From Actinomycetota bacterium (lineage in GTDB: Bacteria > Actinomycetota > Actinomycetes > S36-B12 > UBA10799), in assembly GCA_030837445.1 (NCBI GenBank), contig JAUPKM010000455.1, positions 1 to 10,767 of the forward strand: a DNA stretch of 10,767 nucleotides, given 5' to 3'. Shown here piece after piece: positions 1-6,683 of this stretch. The first letter of the stretch is position 1; the number at the start of each line of letters is the position of its first letter. Made by a program: the position numbers and the translations under genes. A model generated the notes under the pieces. The model had not been told where the DNA came from. It was given only the letters and a program-made list of their open reading frames with translations, and did no database searches.

Positions 1-105
1 AACTACCCCTACAACAACACGTTCGCCTATGCGGACGGGGATTCCCAGCCTCGCTCGGAGCAGAGTCAGGCCTGGATGATCCGGAGTAAGGCGACCAAGC
101 GATAG
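1..105 (+). CDS. 3' end of an unrecognised protein-coding gene (partial)
   Basis: Reading frame 1 is open from the first base to a TAG stop at 103-105 and gives 34 residues, beginning NYPYNNTFAYADGD and ending MIRSKATKR. Nearly all codons end in G or C, whereas the other two plus frames soon reach stops and lack that bias, so this is very likely the C-terminus of a real gene that starts outside the window. The piece is polar, with many Asn, Gln and Ser residues and a basic end, and contains no membrane segment. I do not recognise the family and assign no function. A strong hairpin follows the stop within ten bases, which fits the end of a transcript. Confidence 0.6.
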   Translation, partial: NYPYNNTFAYADGDSQPRSEQSQAWMIRSKATKR

Positions 106-112
106 CGAATTG

Positions 113-165
113 CGGCGGCGCGTGCGTTGAGTGCGGTATGTCCGCACTCAACGCACACGCCGCCG
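113..165. terminator. Bidirectional GC-rich hairpin between convergent genes
   Basis: Arms 113-136 and 142-165 pair over 24 positions with one mismatch (C121/A157) around a 5-base loop, TATGT. The hairpin lies between the TAG of the plus-strand gene (105) and the stop of the minus-strand FAD gene (195), so it can terminate both transcripts. There is no real U-tract on either side (TTGTC on the plus side), as is common for actinobacterial terminators. The function is inferred from position and stem strength. Confidence 0.8.
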
Positions 166-194
166 TTGTCGGTGTCCCAACTCGATACCGCCGG

Positions 195-1478
195 TCAGGC
201 TGAGGCGGCCAGAACGGCATCGGCCGCGCGTCGACCGCTCACCAGTGCCCCCTGGATGCTGGCTGTGTCGCGGTGGTCGCCTGCCACGAACAGACCCTCG
301 CCCAGCGAGACCGGCTGTCTGATATTCAGGGGTGGCGTCATCGCGGGGAGGGCGGCTGCTATCGGGTAGCAGGCGAGGAGCTCCCAGTCGTTCGTGCCGG
401 TGAGGTACATGGTCGCGAGCTGGCGCCTGACGAGCGCGTCGTCGGCCTCACTGTGCAGGCCCACAGCGGTACTGGAGACAAGCGTTTGCCCGGCGGGAGC
501 GTATTCGGGGGCGGTGTTGGTGATCACGGCCGAATTGACCAGCGGGCCGTCGCCCTCGGAGCCAAGGGTGAGGAGGGCGTCGCCGTCGGACAACTCGGTT
601 CCGGGCGGGGGTCGGTGATACCAGGTCGTGCAGGATCGGGTTACCGGGCTGGGAAGTGCGGGTAGCAGGGCATTGACCCTGGCCGGTCCGACAGCCACCA
701 CCACCGCACGTTCTGCGCGAATCGTCCCGCGGTCGGTGTCCACCCGACCGGGGGCAACGCGGATCACCTCGGTGTTCAGCGAGATGGAGTCGACCGGGAG
801 TCGCGACGCGAGTTGTTCCGGGAGTCGCTGCATCCCCAGGGCTGGGACGGCGGGAGTTCCTCGCACGAAAGAGCGCAGAATGAGATCGGCGAATCGGCGG
901 GACGTCGCCAGTTCCCTCTCCAGGAACACTCCGGCAAGGAAGGGTTGCAGCAGGTTGCGCTCCAACTCGCCGGACATGCCGTCGCCTACGAACACGTCGT
1001 GGATGGAGGTGTCCGGCCTGGTCGACAACCGGGTCGGCGCAGTGGTGGCGCAGCGCGCGGCGTACGCGGCCAACCTGGCCATCGGCAACGGTCCGCCGAC
1101 GGGGGCGCGAAGTGAGTCGAGAAGCCACGCAGGTCGTCGCCTCGGATCGGCCAACCGGTACCTGCGGCCGCCGTGCGCGATCGCTGCCCCCGCCACAAAG
1201 GGCCGGAGTCGGGCGCCCGGGTAGTCGAACATCCGCGCCCCTTCCGGGTAGGCCGGGTTGTACAACTGGAAGCCTCGGTCGAATCGGAAGCCGTCCACCA
1301 CGTCGGTTCGGATGCGACCGCCCGGTGCGTCGGCCGAATCGACGACCTGTACCTGCAAGCCGCGATTGTGCAGTCTTACGGCAGCGGCCAGGCCGGCCAA
1401 CCCGGCTCCAACCACGACAACTTCGGCCGCGGCGGGCAATTCCTCTTGGGAGGATGACAAATCGGCGTCGCCGCTCAT
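195..1478 (-). CDS. FAD-dependent amine-oxidase-like oxidoreductase
   Basis: Predicted flavoprotein of 427 residues, soluble, in the amine oxidase/phytoene-desaturase-like superfamily. The N-terminus has the Rossmann dinucleotide-binding signature GAGLAGL (residues about 24-30), an acidic residue ending the second strand (VQVVDSAD), and the PGGRIRTD motif that follows the FAD site in this superfamily. The C-terminus has GLFVAGDHRDTASIQGA, the second FAD-contact motif, followed by GRRAAD. Both ends are intact and the length is typical. The substrate cannot be read from sequence; protoporphyrinogen-oxidase-like and carotenoid-type enzymes share these motifs. I chose ATG 1478 because the 20 extra residues from an upstream ATG at 1538 precede the fold, look non-conserved and would overlap the divergent gene at 1537. 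Neither start has a clear Shine-Dalgarno site. The gene ends 30 bp before the shared hairpin and is probably monocistronic. Confidence 0.88.
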   Translation of the reverse strand: MSGDADLSSSQEELPAAAEVVVVGAGLAGLAAAVRLHNRGLQVQVVDSADAPGGRIRTDVVDGFRFDRGFQLYNPAYPEGARMFDYPGARLRPFVAGAAIAHGGRRYRLADPRRRPAWLLDSLRAPVGGPLPMARLAAYAARCATTAPTRLSTRPDTSIHDVFVGDGMSGELERNLLQPFLAGVFLERELATSRRFADLILRSFVRGTPAVPALGMQRLPEQLASRLPVDSISLNTEVIRVAPGRVDTDRGTIRAERAVVVAVGPARVNALLPALPSPVTRSCTTWYHRPPPGTELSDGDALLTLGSEGDGPLVNSAVITNTAPEYAPAGQTLVSSTAVGLHSEADDALVRRQLATMYLTGTNDWELLACYPIAAALPAMTPPLNIRQPVSLGEGLFVAGDHRDTASIQGALVSGRRAADAVLAASA

Positions 1479-1536
1479 GACTTGGGCCTGTGGACGGAAT
1501 CCGCGGGGATCGACGGTGGCGGGAGACGATGGACAC

Positions 1537-1926
1537 ATGCCGAATTCACGATTCGCCAGCGCGGCCGAGTGGCCGCCTCCGCACGCCCAGTCCGCTCGGG
1601 TGGGTCTGCCTCCACCCGACGTGTTCGGGCCGGACTCGACTGTGCCGCAGGGCGGGTGGCAACGGCCAGGGCCGAGGTACCCAGAGCGTGCAGGTGAGGA
1701 TGGTTTTCACCATGCGCCAGCGACGGCCACCGCGAGTCAGGCCGGCAATGAGTTTTCGGGTGTCGTCGGCCACATCGAACCGCTTCACATCGGCAGTCCG
1801 CAACCGCCCGCGCTGGTGGAGTGGCTGCGTCGCAGTCGTCGGCCGCTGTGGGCGTGGACGCCACGGATGTGGCTGGCGGCGGCAAGTTCGGTGATGCTGT
1901 GCATTTGGGGCGGCTGGCTGCTGTGA
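1537..1926 (+). CDS. Small proline-rich protein with a C-terminal membrane helix (hypothetical)
   Basis: A 129-residue frame starting at ATG 1537, with GGGAG at 1521-1525 as a possible but distant ribosome binding site; in-frame GTG 1516, behind GGGG at 1505-1508, is an alternative. Residues 1-95 are polar and rich in Pro, Gly, His and Ala. Residues 92-104 are basic (LVEWLRRSRRPLW), and residues about 105-129 form a Trp-rich hydrophobic segment (MWLAAASSVMLCIWGGWLL) that ends at the stop. This predicts a tail-anchored protein with its N-terminus in the cytoplasm (positive-inside rule). It fills a region otherwise empty of genes between the divergent FAD gene and the convergent TIGR01777 gene, and G/C at third positions is strong in the last 50 codons. 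The frame continues open upstream antisense to the FAD gene, so openness alone is weak evidence. I do not recognise the family and infer no function. Confidence 0.55.
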   Translation: MPNSRFASAAEWPPPHAQSARVGLPPPDVFGPDSTVPQGGWQRPGPRYPERAGEDGFHHAPATATASQAGNEFSGVVGHIEPLHIGSPQPPALVEWLRRSRRPLWAWTPRMWLAAASSVMLCIWGGWLL

Positions 1927-1927
1927 G

Positions 1928-1946
1928 GCTCCCGGGTGCCCGGAGC
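1928..1946. terminator. Possible short hairpin between convergent stops
   Basis: In the 26-bp gap between the stops of the small membrane protein gene (1926) and the TIGR01777 gene (1953), GCTCC-C-GG and CCGGAGC can pair as seven base pairs with one bulged C around a GTGC loop. There is no T-tract. The location suits a bidirectional terminator, but the stem is modest. Confidence 0.35.
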
Positions 1947-1952
1947 TGAAGG

Positions 1953-2840
1953 TCAGGCATAGTCCATGTCGACCAGTGCTTCGGTGATGGCCGGGGCAAT
2001 CCATTTGAAGCCGGCGTCCTTCAACCGTGACGGCACCACGTTCTGGCTGCCGAGGATATCGTCGGCGAATTGCCCGAGCGCGACCTTCAGGGCGAAACCG
2101 GGCACCGGGAGCATCGCCCGCCGCCCGACCACCTCTGCCAACGCGGCCGTGACATCTCGGTTCGTGATCGCCTGTGGAGCGACCAGGTTGACCGGCCCGG
2201 AGAGCTCCTGGTTAGTGATTGCAAATGTGAGTGCCCGGATCTCGTCGCGGAGCGCGATGAAGGACCAGTACTGGTGACCGTCGCCGATGCGGCCGCCGAG
2301 GCCATACTTGAACAGCGGCAGCAGACGCTGGAAGGCGCCGCCGCGCGCGCTCACCACCAGGCCCGTGCGAGCCTTGACGACTCGAATTCCGGCTTCGGCC
2401 GCCGGGTCGGTGGCGGCCTCCCAATCGACGACGACCTGGGAGAGAAAGCCGGCTCCGGCCGGTGAGTCCTCGGTGACCGGCAAGGGCGAGTCGGGGTAGT
2501 AGCCGATGGCCGAGCCGCTGACCAGAACCTTGGGAGGAGTCGGCAGGGCGGCCAGCGTGTGGGCGAGGGTGGCTGTCCCGCGTACCCGGCTTTCCCTGAT
2601 CTCGCGCTTGTAGGAATCGGTCCAGCGCTTGTCGCCGACGCCGGCCCCAGCCAGGTGGACGACAGCATCGACGCCGTTGAGGCCCTCGTCCACGCTGCCC
2701 GCCATCGGGTCCCAGCGCACCTCGTCGGGACCCCGAGGTGGCCGCCGGACCAGGGTCACAACCCTGTGGTCGCTAGTGCGTAGGGACGCGACGAGGGCCT
2801 GGCCGATCAGTCCACTTGCTCCCGTGACCGCTATTTGCAT
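1953..2840 (-). CDS. TIGR01777-family epimerase-like SDR protein
   Basis: A 295-residue extended short-chain dehydrogenase/reductase-type protein, presumably cytosolic. It opens with the NAD(P)-binding motif TGASGLIG (residues 6-13) and continues with DAVVHLAGAGVGDKRW and the family's SGSAIGYYPD segment. The C-terminal domain (about residues 240-290, LPVPGFALKVALGQFADDIL then SRLKDAGFKW) is the DUF1731-type tail of the TIGR01777/SDR39U1/YfcH group. Length is as expected for the family. The reaction and substrate are not established for this group, so I give no enzyme name. ATG 2840 lies 45 bp downstream of the E2 stop, so it is probably cotranscribed with it; no good Shine-Dalgarno site is seen before it. 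A TIGR01777 gene after the E2 gene is the usual order in actinobacteria. Confidence 0.9.
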   Translation of the reverse strand: MQIAVTGASGLIGQALVASLRTSDHRVVTLVRRPPRGPDEVRWDPMAGSVDEGLNGVDAVVHLAGAGVGDKRWTDSYKREIRESRVRGTATLAHTLAALPTPPKVLVSGSAIGYYPDSPLPVTEDSPAGAGFLSQVVVDWEAATDPAAEAGIRVVKARTGLVVSARGGAFQRLLPLFKYGLGGRIGDGHQYWSFIALRDEIRALTFAITNQELSGPVNLVAPQAITNRDVTAALAEVVGRRAMLPVPGFALKVALGQFADDILGSQNVVPSRLKDAGFKWIAPAITEALVDMDYA

Positions 2841-2885
2841 AAGTCAAGTCTGGCGCACAGAGTCCCGTTCAGCACTCCGGCGTCG

Positions 2886-5030
2886 CTACTGGCCGGTGAT
2901 GTCCTGTTCGAACTGTCCCGCCTCAAGGCGTCGTTTCAGCGAGTCGAGGAACCGGGCCGCGTCGGCGCCGTCGACCAACCGGTGGTCATACGTCAACCCC
3001 AGGTACACCATGGATCGGATCGCGATCGTGTCATCGCCGAGCTCGTCAGTGACGACCACGGGTCGCTTCACCACCATTCCGGTGCCGAGAATCGCTACCT
3101 GCGGCTGGTTGATGATCGGGGTATCGAAAAGTGCCCCACGACTGCCGGTATTGGTGATGGTGAAGGTGCCGCCGGAGAGATCGTCGGGGGAGAGTTGGTT
3201 TGATCGGGTGCGGTCGGCGATATCCACGATCGCCTTGGAGAGTCCGACCAAATCCATCTCTCCGGCGTGCTGGATGACCGGCACCAGCAGCCCGCGACGC
3301 GAGTCGACTGCGATCCCGAGGTGCTCGGACCCGTGGTACGTGACAGTTCCCTCCGCCATGTCCAGTGAGGCGTTGACCTGCGGGAACTGCTGCAAGGCCT
3401 CCACCGCCGCTAGGCAGAAGAACGGCATGTAGGTCAGTTTCACGCCGTTCCGCGCCAGGAAACTCTCCTTGTGAGCAGCGCGGAGATGGGCGATGCGAGT
3501 GACGTCCACCTCGACCACCGAGGTCAATTGGGCCGATACCTGCAGCGACTCAATCATTCGGTCGGCGATCACTCGACGGAGTCGACTGAGCTTCTCCGTC
3601 GTGCCGCGCAGGGGTGAGGGTTCAGGCCGCGGCATCGGAACAGGTGTGACGGTGGGCGCCGCCGGGGGGGTGGGGGCGACAGCCGCAGCCGCTGCCGCAG
3701 CTCGGGAATCAATGACGGCCTGGACGTCCTCCTTGCGGACGCGACCGCCGACGCCGGTGCCGACAACGGCGGCGAGGTCGACGTCACCCTGTTTGGCCAT
3801 CTTCCGCACCAGCGGCGTCACGTACGCGCCGCCCGTCGGCGAACCGGTGCCGGTCGAGGACGTCGGCGCAGCGGCGACTGGGGCCGCCGCGGGGGCCGCC
3901 GCCGGTGCTGGCGCAGGGGATGGCGCCGCAGATGGGGCCACTGGGGCCGTTGGGGCCGTTGGGGCAGGCCCGGGCTTGGGCTCGGGCGCAGGTGAGACGG
4001 CAGGCGCAGGTTCAGGTGAGGCGGCGGGCGCAGGTGCGGAGACAGCAGAGCCGATCACGGCCAGGACTGCGCCCACATCTGCTACCTCGTCCTCGGCGAC
4101 CCGAATCTCGGACACGACACCGGCGACGGGGGACGGGATTTCGGTGTCGACCTTGTCGGTGCTGACCTCAAGTAGCGGCTCGTCGACGGCGACAGTGTCG
4201 CCCACTTGCTTCAGCCACCGGGTGACGGTGCCCTCGGTGACGCTCTCGCCGAGGGCCGGGAGCTTCACTTCCGTCCCCCCATCTGCGGCTGAAGCCGAGG
4301 CGGCTCCGGAGGGCGTGGCTGGTGCAGGTGGGACGGCGGCAGGCGGGCTTGAAGCGGCGGGTGGTCGCGGACCTGGGGCCTCGGGGGTGGTGTCGGCGGC
4401 GACGCCCGGGGTCGTCACACCGGGGGTGGCCAAGCCGGGGAAAGAGGGGCCGGTGAACGACGGGCCGGTGAAAGAGGGGCCGGTGAAGGACGGGCCGGGG
4501 TTGGCCCGACTTGGTGCTGCGGCCGCAGGTTGCTGACTCAGCGGGGGCGCGGAGCCGGCGGGTGGTGCTGGGGTTGCCGGTCGCGCACCGGAAGGTGGCG
4601 GCGGGAAGGAACCCAACGGACTGCCGGTCGGTGGAGCCGGGAAACTGGGCGCGGTCGGGGAGGGCGCGGACGGAGAGGGTCCCGCTGCGGCGGGTGGTTC
4701 CGGTGACCTGGTGCCGGCCGCCGCTGGGCCAGGTGGGGCGGCGTAGGTGGAAGGGCCTGGGCCTCGCGACGCGGAGGTTCCGGTGGCGTCCGAGGGTTCG
4801 CCGACCAGGGCGAGTTGACCGCCCACCTCGATGACGTCGTCCTCCTGGGCATTGATCTCCAACAGCACGCCGGCGACAGGGGACGGAATCTCGGTGTCCA
4901 CCTTGTCGGTACTGACCTCCAGCAACGGCTCGTCGACGGCTACCGCGTCTCCGACCTGCTTGAGCCATCTGGTGACCGTGCCTTCGACAACGCTCTCGCC
5001 GAGCGCCGGCATCGTGACTGGAACCGCCAT
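2886..5030 (-). CDS. sucB: 2-oxoacid dehydrogenase E2 component, dihydrolipoamide acyltransferase (SucB/DlaT type)
   Basis: E2 core of a pyruvate and/or 2-oxoglutarate dehydrogenase complex; it passes acyl groups from lipoyl-lysine to CoA. The 714 residues comprise lipoyl domain 1 (about 1-77, lipoyl Lys43 in STDKVDTE), a Pro/Ala/Ser-rich linker, lipoyl domain 2 (about 252-328, Lys293), a second Ala/Pro linker, the E1/E3 peripheral subunit-binding domain (about 403-440, YVTPLVRKMAKQ through GRVRKEDV), a short linker, and the catalytic acyltransferase domain (about 478-714) with active-site DHRLVDG (His683, Asp687). All expected domains and residues are present. Annotation pipelines call this actinobacterial family SucB, but M. 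tuberculosis DlaT is the pyruvate dehydrogenase E2, so substrate assignment stays open. AAGGAG lies 13 nt before ATG 5030, a long spacing. Linker 1 contains a fourfold 15-bp repeat. The E3 gene is directly upstream. Confidence 0.96.
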   Translation of the reverse strand: MAVPVTMPALGESVVEGTVTRWLKQVGDAVAVDEPLLEVSTDKVDTEIPSPVAGVLLEINAQEDDVIEVGGQLALVGEPSDATGTSASRGPGPSTYAAPPGPAAAGTRSPEPPAAAGPSPSAPSPTAPSFPAPPTGSPLGSFPPPPSGARPATPAPPAGSAPPLSQQPAAAAPSRANPGPSFTGPSFTGPSFTGPSFPGLATPGVTTPGVAADTTPEAPGPRPPAASSPPAAVPPAPATPSGAASASAADGGTEVKLPALGESVTEGTVTRWLKQVGDTVAVDEPLLEVSTDKVDTEIPSPVAGVVSEIRVAEDEVADVGAVLAVIGSAVSAPAPAASPEPAPAVSPAPEPKPGPAPTAPTAPVAPSAAPSPAPAPAAAPAAAPVAAAPTSSTGTGSPTGGAYVTPLVRKMAKQGDVDLAAVVGTGVGGRVRKEDVQAVIDSRAAAAAAAVAPTPPAAPTVTPVPMPRPEPSPLRGTTEKLSRLRRVIADRMIESLQVSAQLTSVVEVDVTRIAHLRAAHKESFLARNGVKLTYMPFFCLAAVEALQQFPQVNASLDMAEGTVTYHGSEHLGIAVDSRRGLLVPVIQHAGEMDLVGLSKAIVDIADRTRSNQLSPDDLSGGTFTITNTGSRGALFDTPIINQPQVAILGTGMVVKRPVVVTDELGDDTIAIRSMVYLGLTYDHRLVDGADAARFLDSLKRRLEAGQFEQDITGQ
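4440..4499 (-). repeat. Four tandem 15-bp units in the E2 linker
   Basis: Units at 4440-4454, 4455-4469, 4470-4484 and 4485-4499 (plus-strand pattern GAAAGAGGGGCCGGT, with a few changes between copies) encode GPSFT, GPSFT, GPSFT and GPSFP, residues about 179-198 of the E2 protein. Being a multiple of three, the unit can change in copy number without breaking the frame. It lies in the flexible segment between the two lipoyl domains. Confidence 0.9.
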
Positions 5031-5056
5031 TGTTACAGCCCCGCTCCTTCAGTCTG

Positions 5057-5081
5057 CCGATTCCCCGTTGGAGGGAATCGG
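5057..5081. promoter_or_regulatory. Perfect 9-7-9 inverted repeat ahead of the E2 gene
   Basis: CCGATTCCC (5057-5065) and GGGAATCGG (5073-5081) are exact reverse complements around a 7-base spacer in the 131-bp gap between the lpdA stop and the E2 start. On the coding strand it sits a few bases before the putative AAGGAG ribosome binding site (5044-5049). It could be an operator for a dimeric regulator, or an RNA hairpin that affects readthrough, stability or ribosome access. On the plus strand it is followed by a T-rich stretch, but no plus-strand gene is there to terminate. Confidence 0.5.
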
Positions 5082-5104
5082 ACTTTTGTTGGTCCGTGCC
5101 TGTG

Positions 5105-5134
5105 ATTCTCGCTGCTGGATCGGTGTGGGTCCAA
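5105..5134 (-). promoter_or_regulatory. Possible promoter for the E2 gene
   Basis: On the minus strand, TTGGAC (5129-5134) and GAGAAT (5105-5110) are 18 bp apart, a weak match to sigma-70 type -35 and -10 boxes. If used, transcription would begin near 5098 and give a leader of about 70 nt containing the 9-7-9 palindrome. The -35 box lies at the edge of a pair of direct repeats. The match is poor and the gene may simply be read from upstream. Confidence 0.25.
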
Positions 5135-5151
5135 CTTTCGGTGTGGGTCCA
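5120..5151. repeat. Pair of exact 14-bp direct repeats upstream of the E2 gene
   Basis: TCGGTGTGGGTCCA occurs at 5120-5133 and again at 5138-5151, an 18-bp period, in the lpdA-E2 gap. Two perfect noncoding copies just after the lpdA stop suggest either tandem binding sites for a regulator or a recent local duplication. Confidence 0.75.
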
Positions 5152-5161
5152 TCTAACAGTG

Positions 5162-6547
5162 CTAGCCGTGTGCGTGCAGGGGCTTGCCCGCGAGGGCCAG
5201 GTGGGCCTCGCCCATGGCCTCGTTCTGCGTCGGATGTGCGTGAATCAGGGCCGCGACATCCTCCGGGTACGCCTCCCAGGCGAAGATCAACTGTGCTTCA
5301 CCGATCTGTTCGCCCATCCGGGAACCGACCAGGTGGATTCCCACCACCGGACCGTCTTTGCGACGGACCAGTTTGATGAAGCCGGCGGTGCCGAGGATCT
5401 GACTCTTGCCGTTACCGGCGAGGTTGTACTCGACGCTCTGGACTTCGTCAGCGCCGAAAAGTTCGTTCGCCTGTGCCTCGGTGTAGCCGACACTTGCCAC
5501 CTCCGGCTCGCAGTAGGTGACGCGGGGTATCCCAGCCTCGTCCAGTGCCGGGGGCGCGATTCCTGCGATGTCCTCGGCGACGAAGATCCCCTGCGCGAAG
5601 CCCCGGTGGGCAAGTTGCAGGCCGGGCACGATGTCTCCAACCGCATAGACGCCCGGGATGTTGGTGTGGAGTCGTTCGTCGGCGAGAACGAAACCGCGAT
5701 CCATCGCCAGACCCTGTTCCTCGTACCCCATATCCGCGGTGTTGGGTCCGCGGCCGACGGCCACCAGCAACAGGTCGGCGGCCAAGGTGCTGCCGTCCTC
5801 CAGCGTGACGGTCACCCCGTGCTGGTCCTGGCTGACGCTGGCGAACCTGATTCCGGTGCGGAAATTGATGCCACGCTTGCGAAACGCGCGCTCCAGTGCC
5901 TTCGAGGCAGACTCGTCCTCGCTGGGCACCAATCGCGGCAGAGCCTCGACGATGGTCACCTCGGTGCCGAACGACCGCCAGACGCTGGCAAACTCGACAC
6001 CGATCACTCCGCCACCGAGCACGATGGCACTGTTCGGCACCCAGTCCAGAGTTAAGGCCTGGTCGCTGGTCATGACCAACCCGCCGATCTCGAGGCCGGG
6101 CAGCGACCGGGCGTACGAACCGGTCGCCAACACCAGATTGCGGCCCGTGTAGGTGACGCCGTCGACCTCGACCGTCTTCGGCCCCGTCATCCGCCCGGAA
6201 CCCGCCACGAAGGTGACCCCTCGTTGGGAGACAAGGCCCTGTAGCCCCTTGTAGAGCCGGCCGACAACGGCGTCCTTGTATTTATTGACCTGTGCCATGT
6301 CGATACCGTCGAAGGTGGTGCGCACACCGAACTTGGAGCTCTCCCGCGCTTCGTCGGCGACCTCGGCCGCATGCAACAGCGCTTTGGTCGGGATGCACCC
6401 GTTGTGCAGGCAGGTGCCGCCGAGTTTGCCTCGTTCGATGAGGGCGACTGACATCCCAAGTTGCGAGGCCCGCAGGGCGCAGGCGTAGCCTCCGCTGCCG
6501 CCGCCCAGGATGACTAGGTCGAAGTCGTGCTGGTCCGCATCGCTCAC
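5162..6547 (-). CDS. lpdA: Dihydrolipoyl dehydrogenase (E3)
   Basis: Flavoprotein disulfide reductase of 461 residues that reoxidises dihydrolipoyl groups with NAD+; it serves 2-oxoacid dehydrogenase complexes and the glycine cleavage system in the cytosol. Visible features: FAD-binding GGGSGG (15-20); the redox-active pair Cys46/Cys51 in GGTCLHNGCIPTKALL; NAD-binding VLGGGVIGVEFAS; the second FAD motif NIPGVYAVGDI; and the C-terminal dimer-interface motif HAHPTQNE (His438, Glu443), which supplies the catalytic base to the partner subunit. Full length with no missing residue. The start is GTG 6547, preceded by AAGGGG with a 10-nt gap; no better in-frame ATG lies nearby. The next gene downstream is the E2 acyltransferase, its direct partner, and the closest relatives I can recall are the LpdA proteins of streptomycetes. 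Confidence 0.97.
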   Translation of the reverse strand: MSDADQHDFDLVILGGGSGGYACALRASQLGMSVALIERGKLGGTCLHNGCIPTKALLHAAEVADEARESSKFGVRTTFDGIDMAQVNKYKDAVVGRLYKGLQGLVSQRGVTFVAGSGRMTGPKTVEVDGVTYTGRNLVLATGSYARSLPGLEIGGLVMTSDQALTLDWVPNSAIVLGGGVIGVEFASVWRSFGTEVTIVEALPRLVPSEDESASKALERAFRKRGINFRTGIRFASVSQDQHGVTVTLEDGSTLAADLLLVAVGRGPNTADMGYEEQGLAMDRGFVLADERLHTNIPGVYAVGDIVPGLQLAHRGFAQGIFVAEDIAGIAPPALDEAGIPRVTYCEPEVASVGYTEAQANELFGADEVQSVEYNLAGNGKSQILGTAGFIKLVRRKDGPVVGIHLVGSRMGEQIGEAQLIFAWEAYPEDVAALIHAHPTQNEAMGEAHLALAGKPLHAHG

Positions 6548-6601
6548 CTGCGTGCAACCCCTTCAGTTCGGTGGTCCATCGTCAGATATCCGGTTGCGGT
6601 C

Positions 6602-6631
6602 ATCCTGGCACCTCGGACGCCGCGCTGTCAC
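6602..6631 (-). promoter_or_regulatory. Possible lpdA promoter
   Basis: Minus-strand GTGACA (6626-6631) and CAGGAT (6602-6607) are separated by 18 bp and resemble actinobacterial -35 (TTGACA) and -10 (TAGGAT-like) boxes. Transcription would begin near 6595, about 48 nt before the lpdA GTG. The 136-bp pepA-lpdA gap has no clear terminator, so readthrough from pepA is also possible. Confidence 0.35.
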
Positions 6632-6683
6632 CCGACGCCCCGGCCGGTGGAGCAGAGTCAGCGGCAGCGGCACGGACGCGGGC

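Noticed and set aside
448..1536. Minus-strand open frame of 362 codons overlapping the FAD gene in another frame
   Set aside because: Arg-rich shadow of the FAD oxidoreductase, which has clear motifs at both ends.
1475..2004. Two minus-strand open frames (174 and 152 codons) across the FAD/TIGR01777 gap
   Set aside because: Their products are Pro/Ala/Arg/His-rich with no recognisable motif or membrane segment and would overlap neighbouring genes; the plus-strand frame in the same place is the better candidate.
3493..4536. Long plus-strand open frame of 347 codons rich in Ala, Gly and Thr
   Set aside because: It lies antisense to the E2 gene and its composition is a mirror of the Pro/Ala linkers and lipoyl domains; the minus-strand frame has complete recognisable domains.
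5057..5090. Plus-strand intrinsic terminator (hairpin followed by ACTTTTGTT)
   Set aside because: There is no plus-strand gene upstream to terminate; the palindrome is more sensibly read as an element of the minus-strand E2 leader.
5030..6055. Plus-strand open frame of 341 codons
   Set aside because: Antisense to lpdA, whose redox and nucleotide-binding motifs are complete on the minus strand.
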